A stretch of 6,544 bases of DNA from Chlamydiia bacterium (GTDB lineage: Bacteria; Chlamydiota; Chlamydiia; Chlamydiales; JAAZZY01). Location of the stretch: NCBI GenBank assembly GCA_014239035.1, contig JAAZZY010000087.1, forward strand, positions 1-6,544, written 5' to 3'. The position numbers and the translations under genes were made by a program. Under the pieces are notes generated by a model. The model was given only the letters and a program-made list of their open reading frames with translations, was not told the DNA's origin and made no database searches. Positions 1-5,958 of this stretch are shown here, piece by piece (position 1 is the stretch's first letter; every line of letters begins with the position of its first letter).

Positions 1-481
1 CCATGGGCTCTTCAATCAAGATGACCTCTTGCGCCCCTGCATGCAGTGCAGAATCTTCTACAGCTCTTTTTTCAACACCAGTAATCCCAGAAGGTACAGC
101 AATCAAAATTTTGGGTCTAAAAAGACTGCGCGTTGGAGTCACTTTCCTGATTAACTCTTTAAGCATGCCTTCAGCAATTTCAAAATCAGCGATAACCCCA
201 TCTTTCATAGGGCGCACAGCATGAATTTTTTTAGGCGTTTTACCAAGCATGGCTTTTGCCTTATGTCCTACAGCCAAAACTTCGTTGGTCTTTGAATCAA
301 CGGCTACAACAGACGGCTCTGAGAGAACAATCCCCTTACCTCGCACATAAACAAGCGTATTTGCCGTTCCTAAGTCGATTCCTATATCACTGGAAAAAAA
401 ACCCGCAAGTTTATTGAAACGCCTTAGAGACGCCATTTTCATTTGTTCGAGCAATACGCTTAATTGATTTCTTTTGATCAT
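1..481 (-). CDS. mreB: Rod shape-determining protein MreB, N-terminal 160 residues (cut by the left window edge)
   Basis: This is a bacterial actin homologue that forms ATP-dependent filaments under the inner membrane and directs peptidoglycan synthesis. In chlamydiae, which lack FtsZ, it organises division. Visible features are the first phosphate-binding loop DIGIDLGTANTLVY at about residues 32-45, the segment VRPMKDGVIADFEIAEGML at 89-107, and VPSGITGVEKRAVEDSALHAG at 129-149. The frame is still open at EEPM (157-160) when the window ends, so roughly the first half of a protein of about 340-370 residues is present. ATG at 481 is chosen because AGGA (487-490) lies 5 nt upstream. Met14 or Met16 would also give a plausible N terminus. 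The roughly 30 residues before the actin fold (LSVLLEQMKMASLRRFNKLAGFF) look amphipathic, in keeping with the extended, membrane-associating N terminus known for chlamydial MreB. The gene follows the SNF2 gene after 7 bp and is probably in the same operon. Confidence 0.97.
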   Translation of the reverse strand, partial: MIKRNQLSVLLEQMKMASLRRFNKLAGFFSSDIGIDLGTANTLVYVRGKGIVLSEPSVVAVDSKTNEVLAVGHKAKAMLGKTPKKIHAVRPMKDGVIADFEIAEGMLKELIRKVTPTRSLFRPKILIAVPSGITGVEKRAVEDSALHAGAQEVILIEEPM

Positions 482-486
482 GTATT

Positions 487-490
487 TCCT
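487..490 (-). promoter_or_regulatory. Shine-Dalgarno of mreB overlapping the SNF2 stop codon
   Basis: On the minus strand the junction reads GTATAGGAAATACATG. TAG (491-489) is the helicase stop, AGGA (490-487) is the ribosome binding site, and ATG starts at 481 after a 5-nt spacer. Because the site shares bases with the stop codon, ribosomes finishing the helicase could reinitiate directly on mreB. The overlap also decides the choice of mreB start. Confidence 0.7.
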
Positions 491-3400
491 ATACTTGCAA
501 CAGTTCGAGTACTTCTTCCCAAGTGAGCTTAGACATGGCTTCATCATCTGAGCAGATAACCTGTTTAACAAGTCCCCGTTTTTTGTCTTGCATACTAATA
601 ATTTTCTCTTCTATCGTTCCTAGAGTCACCAACTTATAAGACATCACTGGCTTACTTTGCCCTAGGCGATGCACTCGGTCAGTGGCCTGGTTTTCAACAG
701 CTGGGTTCCACCACATATCATAGTGAATAACAGTGTCTGCTCCGACTAAGTTAAGACCAGACCCACCCGCTTTAAGTGAGACTAAGAACACAGAAATGGA
801 TGGGTCAGCATTGAAATTTTTCACTATCTGCAGTCGATCTTTGGTCGATCCATCTAGATAAGCAAACTTAATTCCTTTCTGTTCTAAATCTTCTCGCATT
901 ATTTTTAACATACGAGTGTATTGACTGAATATAACAATCTTATGTTTTCCTTCTATGAGAGTATCTAACAGCTCAAATAACATCTCATATTTGGCTGAAT
1001 CTCCCTCTTCAACCTTGTCTTTAGCAAAGATTGCAGGGTGGCAGCAGATTTGTTTAAGTCGAGTTAAGGTAGCCAGTACATGAATTTGAATTTTTTCAAA
1101 TCCTTCTTTTTTAACTAGTGATGAGAGCTCTTCTCTGGCAGTATTGACATATGAGGTGTAGAGCTCCTGCTGCGCGGGAGTAAGTTGACAATGATAAGTA
1201 ATTCTAGAAACAGGTGGTAGGTCTTTTAAGACATCTACTTTCATACGCCGAAGGATGAAAGGAGAGACTTTTTTCTTGAGCTGGGCCATATTGCCTTTCT
1301 TTGAGTGCCCTGAATCTCTCATATATTTCTCAACAAAACGCTTATAGCTACTCAATAACCCAGGCATTAAAAAGTCAAAGAGACTCCAAAGCTCTAGCAA
1401 TGAATTTTCAATAGGCGTACCAGTTAGAATAAGCTTACAGCCTGATTGCAACATTTTAACTGATTGCGCATTTCGTGTAGATCTATTTTTTATGTGCTGA
1501 GCTTCATCTAATATCACATAGCCAAGCTTATGCTTTTGGTAATGCTCCACATCTTTTTGAAGGAGGCTGTACGATGTGATCAGAATTTGGTATTTTTGAA
1601 TATTTTTAAGTAACTTTTTCCTTTGATTTGGAATTCCGTCTACAACCATTACTTTTAGATTTGGATTGAAGCGATGAAATTCTTCAAGCCAGTTATATAG
1701 GAGCGAGGTCGGACAGATTATGAGTGAAAGAGTTTTTTCTTTGGCAATATTGTAGTATTGAGTTAGAGCAACGATTGCTTGAAGCGTTTTACCTAGCCCC
1801 ATATCATCTGCTAAAATACCATTGAGGTGCATCGTTCTTAGCTGCTCTAGCCACTCTACCCCTTCAGTTTGATAACCACGCAAATTTGCATTAATTTCTT
1901 TAGGGACAATTGATGCCTCAAAAGAAGTATTGCCCAAAATCTGCTTTTGAATTTCTTTCATTTTTTTGGTCATCGATATTTTAATTGGAAGCTTACCCAG
2001 CTGAGTTGCATGGATAGTGGCTAAAACCCACAGAGGACGAAGCAGACGATGGTCAATTACTTCAGTAAGACCAAGTTCATCAAAAAATTGAATAATGGGT
2101 GTGATGCGCTCTAAATCAAGCACAAGTATTTTGTGGATTCCTTTTGTTTTCTTCTTTTTGGCAAAATCATTTTCAAGTTCTATAAAGTTTCGCTTAGAAG
2201 AGCAGCATTCCCACAGGAGATCTAATTTAATGTTTTTCAAATGTCCGTTGACCTTTAAATCAATGGCAAATTGATCCACGCTATCACATTCAGTAAACTT
2301 CAGTTCAAAGTTTGTCTCATCATATATAAACTGGTTCAAAAGGTTTTGTGGACATTCAAATTCAATCTTTTCGCCATACTCAGGAACCACAGACGTCATA
2401 AATTCGACTATAGCTTTTTCAGATTTAGCAACAAAGAGTCCCGCCTTTTCCTGGAAGATGAAGCCAGAGAAGATTTGTTCAATTAATATTTTTTCTTCGA
2501 CAAGATTACGTGCTAGAATTCCTTCCTCAGAGATAAAAGATGAGAGGTGATTTGATGTAAGATCTTTTGTAGCAACTGGAACCTCCACCCCTTCGTAGAT
2601 AAAAGTTAAAGCAGCATCGAGTTCTCCATCAATGTATGAGAGCACGCAACGTGCTTTAAGCTCATTTGCAAAAGGAAGCGTTACATATTCATCTAAAACA
2701 GCTTGGTTTTTCACCTCAGCAAATCTCATGAGCTCTGGAAGGGAATTCTCAATAAAAGTTCCAAATAGAGGTTCAGGCACCACCACATCATGCATGCGCT
2801 TTAAGTCATGGAGATGCGCGCGTTTAATGTTGGAGGCAAAGGCATAGTAGGTGTTGTTATATATAGCTCCAGGTCGAGCTCCTTCAAATGCCAAAACCTC
2901 TTCTAACTTGTACGAGTCTTCATTAAGGATGATATAGGGCTGCAAAAAGAGTTTAGGAGCAGGCACTTGCATGGACTCTAAATCAAAACAAACCGCTGCT
3001 TTTTTCAATGAAAATGTTAGTGGTGTTTCGATATTTGTGCAGTAAACTCCTGGAACAACAAGGTCATCCCTGTCATCTTTTTTACTGTGATTAGAGAGGT
3101 TACTTTTAGCACTTTTGTAGGCTTTATAAACAAGGTCACCAAAAACGACCTTGGCAAAAGGAATAAGTTTGGGATTGACATCGTTTTCAATAAACTGGCT
3201 ACTGATTTGATCAATCATCATCTTGATCATATCAAAATGCTCAATCGGAAAAGATTGTGCTGTAAAGCGATATCTCTTTCCTCCAATTAAGATAGGCTCG
3301 TTAAATCGAATAGCATTTAAAAAAGATCGAATGTTTGGAATATTTAGAGGCTTTGACCTAAATGGGAGCCTTAATGCTAGCTGCAGGACCACATTAACGG

Positions 3401-3956
3401 GGTTCTTGGGTGCATGAAAGATAATGGCAAGCTCAGCATTTTCCACCTCTACTTCGGCTTCGCTTGTGTAGAAATAAGGAGAGTTACTTAAGAGATCTGA
3501 AGCTAGAGAATATTCTTTTAAAAGCTCTTTTTGATAGCTTTTATTCTTCTTGTTAATCTGCTTGTTTTGAGCTTCTTTGACAACTTCAATAATTTCTTGT
3601 TTGCCTTCTTCATCAATTTCTTTTGTTTCTTCTAAATCATTTTCCTTTGAATAAGAAATTAAAATGTTATCAAGATGCTCTTCAAGGTGAAAAAGAAGTG
3701 CTGCTATATGTTGGCAGTCATAGCTATAAGGACAATCACAATTAGAGTCTATTGCACTTGAGTTGTCTCTATCAATTTCAACTTCACTCTCATAGTTATT
3801 GTTATAATTGCCTGCTATACTCCCACTAATTCGAAGGACATCTGAGTCGATGTGAAGGATTTTAGCATTTGCCACCATCTTGGTGTCATATAAGCCCTTT
3901 CCTTGTTTGAGTATTGTTGATGAGAAATCTTGTCGTAACTTTCTAAAGTTGAGCAT
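489..3956 (-). CDS. SWIM zinc finger + SNF2-family DEAD/DEAH-box ATPase/helicase (CT708-like)
   Basis: This 1155-residue protein is a SNF2-type DNA translocase. A SWIM zinc finger (C73-x-C75-x5-C81-x-H83) lies near the N terminus. Residues 105-145 form a highly charged linker, and a long middle region (about 150-680) probably belongs to the bacterial SNF2-associated domain. The ATPase core carries LRGYQTEGVEWL (692-703), Walker A DDMGLGKT (717-724), ICPTSLLYNW (747-756), DEAQH (817-821), LTGTPIEN (844-851), KIVIFSQYT (1006-1014), LKAGGSGLNL (1061-1070) and the arginine-finger motif QATDRVHRLGQ (1090-1100). All the key residues are intact, so it should be an active ATPase acting on DNA in the cytoplasm. 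It might remodel nucleoprotein or RNA polymerase complexes, but its biological role is not known. The length fits the chlamydial SWI/SNF helicase located next to mreB. ATG at 3956 has only a weak upstream SD (AAG). Confidence 0.96.
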   Translation of the reverse strand: MLNFRKLRQDFSSTILKQGKGLYDTKMVANAKILHIDSDVLRISGSIAGNYNNNYESEVEIDRDNSSAIDSNCDCPYSYDCQHIAALLFHLEEHLDNILISYSKENDLEETKEIDEEGKQEIIEVVKEAQNKQINKKNKSYQKELLKEYSLASDLLSNSPYFYTSEAEVEVENAELAIIFHAPKNPVNVVLQLALRLPFRSKPLNIPNIRSFLNAIRFNEPILIGGKRYRFTAQSFPIEHFDMIKMMIDQISSQFIENDVNPKLIPFAKVVFGDLVYKAYKSAKSNLSNHSKKDDRDDLVVPGVYCTNIETPLTFSLKKAAVCFDLESMQVPAPKLFLQPYIILNEDSYKLEEVLAFEGARPGAIYNNTYYAFASNIKRAHLHDLKRMHDVVVPEPLFGTFIENSLPELMRFAEVKNQAVLDEYVTLPFANELKARCVLSYIDGELDAALTFIYEGVEVPVATKDLTSNHLSSFISEEGILARNLVEEKILIEQIFSGFIFQEKAGLFVAKSEKAIVEFMTSVVPEYGEKIEFECPQNLLNQFIYDETNFELKFTECDSVDQFAIDLKVNGHLKNIKLDLLWECCSSKRNFIELENDFAKKKKTKGIHKILVLDLERITPIIQFFDELGLTEVIDHRLLRPLWVLATIHATQLGKLPIKISMTKKMKEIQKQILGNTSFEASIVPKEINANLRGYQTEGVEWLEQLRTMHLNGILADDMGLGKTLQAIVALTQYYNIAKEKTLSLIICPTSLLYNWLEEFHRFNPNLKVMVVDGIPNQRKKLLKNIQKYQILITSYSLLQKDVEHYQKHKLGYVILDEAQHIKNRSTRNAQSVKMLQSGCKLILTGTPIENSLLELWSLFDFLMPGLLSSYKRFVEKYMRDSGHSKKGNMAQLKKKVSPFILRRMKVDVLKDLPPVSRITYHCQLTPAQQELYTSYVNTAREELSSLVKKEGFEKIQIHVLATLTRLKQICCHPAIFAKDKVEEGDSAKYEMLFELLDTLIEGKHKIVIFSQYTRMLKIMREDLEQKGIKFAYLDGSTKDRLQIVKNFNADPSISVFLVSLKAGGSGLNLVGADTVIHYDMWWNPAVENQATDRVHRLGQSKPVMSYKLVTLGTIEEKIISMQDKKRGLVKQVICSDDEAMSKLTWEEVLELLQV

Positions 3957-4176
3957 AATCTTAATTCAAGGGTAAAATAGAAAATAAAAGTCGTCTATTA
4001 AGTTTAATAAAATTGTCTGGTTCCTGGGATTTCTATTAACACCTTCGATAGTTTTTTTTAAAGAAAAAATTTCAGAATATCTTATGTCAATGAAGGGTAA
4101 AAATAAAGCAGATAATTTTTATTCAGAACAATCTTTTATATCATTAACTAAAAGTTTGAGAAGCTTTTCGCAGATC
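3957..4176. other. AT-rich intergenic leader upstream of the SNF2-mreB operon
   Basis: No coding frame is convincing here. The stretch is strongly AT-rich, with an 8-base T run at 4052-4059 beside an A-rich block on the + strand. A candidate -35 lies at 4085-4090. The 10-mer AAGGGTAAAA occurs twice in direct orientation, at 3968-3977 and 4093-4102. If the candidate promoter is used, the helicase-mreB transcript would carry a 5' leader of about 100 nt. Confidence 0.5.
4062..4090 (-). promoter_or_regulatory. Candidate sigma-70/sigma-66-type promoter for SNF2-mreB
   Basis: On the minus strand a perfect TTGACA (complement of 4085-4090) is followed after 17 nt by TTTTCT (complement of 4062-4067), which is a poor -10 matching TATAAT at only 3 positions. 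The surroundings are AT-rich and the element is about 105 bp upstream of the helicase start. The -35 match is good and the -10 weak, so the call is tentative. Confidence 0.25.
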
Positions 4177-4201
4177 TCAAATGAAAATCTGAGAAAAGTT
4201 T
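4161..4201 (-). terminator. Imperfect hairpin, possible transcription end of the CPBP array
   Basis: The arms 4161-4175 (AAGCTTTTCGCAGAT) and 4187-4201 (ATCTGAGAAAAGTTT) pair at 13 of 15 positions around an 11-nt loop. On the minus strand the structure is followed by CTCAAACTTTTAG rather than a clean U tract, so a canonical intrinsic terminator is not certain. AAAGTTTG also occurs as a direct repeat at 4151-4158 and 4195-4202. The hairpin covers the stop codon of the small ORF at 4177-4371 and separates the protease array from the helicase leader, which is where a terminator would be expected. Confidence 0.4.
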
Positions 4202-4371
4202 GGAGATAGTAGCAACATTAGAAGTGCTTTAAGCTCACTAGTCCTATTTTTTTCAATCACATCTTGATAGATTTTAAAAAATAAAATATGATTGAGAATT
4301 GCAATATCCCCCATATTGTAGGCTCTAGGCCAAGAAGTGCAAACTTTTTGGTCTAGAACCATTTTCATCAC
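4177..4371 (-). CDS. Possible small hypothetical protein (64 aa) overlapping the end of the CPBP gene
   Basis: I do not recognise this product. The frame opens with GTG (4371-4369), which overlaps the CPBP stop as GTGA. An ATG immediately after it (4368-4366) gives a TGATG junction, an arrangement typical of translational coupling, and the purine-rich GAAGAAG just upstream could act as a weak SD. The predicted protein has a central hydrophobic/aromatic stretch (about residues 22-36, GDIAILNHILFFKIY) and a Leu-rich tail (ALLMLLL), with no catalytic motif. It shows no resemblance to the CPBP paralogs, so it is not the remnant of a further copy of them. It could be a genuine small protein, the broken end of an older gene, or chance. 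The stop codon lies in the hairpin at 4161-4201. Confidence 0.3.
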   Translation of the reverse strand: MMKMVLDQKVCTSWPRAYNMGDIAILNHILFFKIYQDVIEKNRTSELKALLMLLLSPNFSQIFI

Positions 4372-5102
4372 TTCTTCATAGAATTACAGATTATACGGGT
4401 AAAAGAATAGGCTGAGTAGTTATTTAAGGCATGAAGGCCAATAGACCCTAGAGTCCCAAGCCTACCTTCTTGAATAGTTCCCAGCGCAATACCAGCCACG
4501 AAGGCACCGATAACCTGAGGTATAACATATGAAGGAGGGAGAACTTTTAAATTAATCAAATGAACAAGTGAAAATAAGGTAGAGGATATCAAGATGCGAG
4601 TGATCTTTGCCTTTGAAGAATCATAGTAGGGTCTATCTTCTTTCTTAGAAAGAGCACGGGGAATTTGTTTAAGCAGAATATTTTGAATTATCAATCTAAA
4701 GAGCAGCTCTTCTTTTAATGGAGCCTTTAAGACCATCCTACTAAAAAGAGCGGATTTTCCTCCGACTGCGTGCTTCATTCTTATGAAGCTTTTGCAAGTA
4801 TCTAAATTTATTCCAAAATTTATTCTTTGAAAAAACTTTAGAACTTTATCTTTAGGGGTATTATTAGCAATTACAGCAAGCATCCCCTTTATAGCAGTTG
4901 CAATAGTGTATGACTGAGCTAATCCCTCAAAGGCTGCGTAGACTTTGTCTGATGTAGAAGCCTTCTTTGCAGTAACTTCAATTTTTGGGGTTTCTATTGG
5001 AATTGAGATCTGATCAGGCTCCGCCTCTTCTAATAATGCAGTAAAAGAAGGAGGGTTCATTTCAGTTATTGAGATAGGACCTCGTATGCTTGTTGTGGTC
5101 AT
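4368..5102 (-). CDS. CPBP-family (CAAX protease / Abi) intramembrane metalloprotease-like protein, paralog 1
   Basis: This complete 244-residue protein has the three CPBP motifs: EELLFR at 131-136 (EExxxR), FSLVH at 177-181 (FxxxH) and HALNN at 224-228 (HxxxN). In the family these Glu and His residues build the intramembrane active site. Hydrophobic segments at about 169-185, 190-212 and 216-226 are the best candidates for membrane helices. The first roughly 50 residues are a Ser/Thr/Pro-rich polar leader (MTTTSIRGPISI...MNPPSFTALLEE...IETPK) with no signal-peptide hydrophobic core, shared with the next paralog. Residues 60-125 are the most diverged part relative to the other copies. The ATG at 5102 has a strong AGGAG 7 nt upstream. 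The gene is the last member of a same-strand tandem array and starts 37 bp after paralog 2. The substrate is unknown. In bacteria the family includes prenyl-protein-protease-like enzymes, bacteriocin-immunity proteins and membrane scaffolds. Confidence 0.88.
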   Translation of the reverse strand: MTTTSIRGPISITEMNPPSFTALLEEAEPDQISIPIETPKIEVTAKKASTSDKVYAAFEGLAQSYTIATAIKGMLAVIANNTPKDKVLKFFQRINFGINLDTCKSFIRMKHAVGGKSALFSRMVLKAPLKEELLFRLIIQNILLKQIPRALSKKEDRPYYDSSKAKITRILISSTLFSLVHLINLKVLPPSYVIPQVIGAFVAGIALGTIQEGRLGTLGSIGLHALNNYSAYSFTRIICNSMKK

Positions 5103-5139
5103 TTTAAAACTCCTGACATTTTACTGATTTAAGATCATA
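5103..5139 (-). repeat. Intergenic spacer between CPBP paralogs 2 and 1, similar to the 5920-5958 spacer
   Basis: On the minus strand the spacer contains GATCTTAAATCAGTAAAATG and then CAGGAGTTTTAAA before the ATG. It aligns with the other spacer, which has ATTCTTACATCGATTAAGTA and then TAAGGACTTTTTAAG. The shared TCTTA-x-ATC core and SD-plus-AT-rich tail indicate that the duplication unit included the spacer. AGGAG at 5110-5114 is the ribosome binding site of paralog 1. Confidence 0.6.
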
Positions 5140-5919
5140 CTATGCATTCCGCATATAATCACACACTAGACGAGTAATTGAATGCGAAGCGTAGTTGTTC
5201 GTAATATGAAGACCGATAGTCCCCAAAATTCCAAATTTACTGCTCTCTTGGATGACCCCCCACGCAATACCTGACATGAAGGAACCTATTAGCTGGGGAA
5301 TAACATACGAGGAAGGGAGAACTCTTAAATTAATCAAATGCGCAAGTGAAAATAGGACAGAGGATATTAAGACGCGCTCAACCTTAGCTGGGGTAGAATC
5401 ATAATACGCCTTATCTTCTTTCTTAGCATTTGCTTGAGGGAAGACCTTAAGAGCAATCCTTTGGAATACGAATCTAAACAGCAGCTCTTCTATTAATGGC
5501 GCCTTTAAGACTACTATATTATACATTGCATCTTTTCCGCCGAGACTCTTCATAAGCTTGACCATGCTTTTACAGGACCCTAAATCTGCTCCGATACCTA
5601 TCTTGCTTAGGAAGGGAACGCCTTCATTTTTAGAAAGATAATTTGCATAAGCTACGATTGCTCCTAATCTCACTATTTTAACAGTGTCTATTACTGCCCA
5701 CGCTTTAAAGGCAAAATAGACATAGTCAGATAGAGATGATTGCGCTTTAGAAGAAACTTTCTCCGTTATCACTTCGACTTTTGGAGTCTCTATAGAAATT
5801 GAGACATGGTTAGGATTTACCCCTTCTTTGCCAATGAGAGTCTCTTCTGGTAATGCAGCAAAAGAAGGCGGGTTCATTCCTCTTATTGAGAGTGGCCCTG
5901 GCATGCTTGTTGTTGTCAT
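5140..5919 (-). CDS. CPBP-family (CAAX protease / Abi) intramembrane metalloprotease-like protein, paralog 2
   Basis: This complete 259-residue protein carries EELLFR at 144-149, FSLAH at 190-194 and HITNN at 238-242, so all the conserved Glu and His residues of the CPBP active site are present. The leader MTTTSMPGPLSI...MNPPSFAALPEE...VSISIETPKVEV repeats that of paralog 1, with 7 extra residues between PEE and the ISIETPK block. A conserved central segment, YVYFAFKAWAVIDTVKIV (66-83), is shared with paralog 3 and may form a membrane or interface helix. A hand count over residues 66-259 gives about 77% identity to paralog 3 without gaps, while paralog 1 is clearly more distant. ATG at 5919 follows AAGGA (5929-5933) with a 9-nt spacer. 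The stop is TAG at 5142-5140. The protein is presumably an inner-membrane protease or a related membrane scaffold, and its substrate cannot be inferred. Confidence 0.88.
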   Translation of the reverse strand: MTTTSMPGPLSIRGMNPPSFAALPEETLIGKEGVNPNHVSISIETPKVEVITEKVSSKAQSSLSDYVYFAFKAWAVIDTVKIVRLGAIVAYANYLSKNEGVPFLSKIGIGADLGSCKSMVKLMKSLGGKDAMYNIVVLKAPLIEELLFRFVFQRIALKVFPQANAKKEDKAYYDSTPAKVERVLISSVLFSLAHLINLRVLPSSYVIPQLIGSFMSGIAWGVIQESSKFGILGTIGLHITNNYASHSITRLVCDYMRNA

Positions 5920-5958
5920 CTTAAAAAGTCCTTATACTTAATCGATGTAAGAATATTT
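5920..5958 (-). repeat. Intergenic spacer between CPBP paralogs 3 and 2
   Basis: This 39-bp spacer is alignable with 5103-5139 and ends in the SD AAGGA (5929-5933) ahead of the paralog 2 ATG. No hairpin followed by a U tract is visible, so readthrough from paralog 3 into paralog 2 is likely and the array probably forms one transcription unit. Confidence 0.55.

Noticed and set aside
3..224. 73-codon ORF on the + strand
   Set aside because: It lies entirely antisense to mreB, whose frame is unambiguous, and its product resembles nothing I recognise.
391..402. Eight-base homopolymer run in mreB as a possible frameshift site
   Set aside because: The mreB frame is intact on both sides and encodes the conserved GFFSS, so there is no sign of a frameshift.
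1085..1100. Palindrome TTTGAATTTTTTCAAA
   Set aside because: It lies in the middle of the helicase coding region, has short AT-rich arms and is not near any transcription boundary, so it is most likely coincidental.
2271..3417. Several 64-71-codon ORFs on the + strand and one 65-codon ORF on the - strand inside the helicase gene
   Set aside because: They are shadow frames within the intact 1155-codon SNF2 gene, with no ribosome binding site or family resemblance that I can see.
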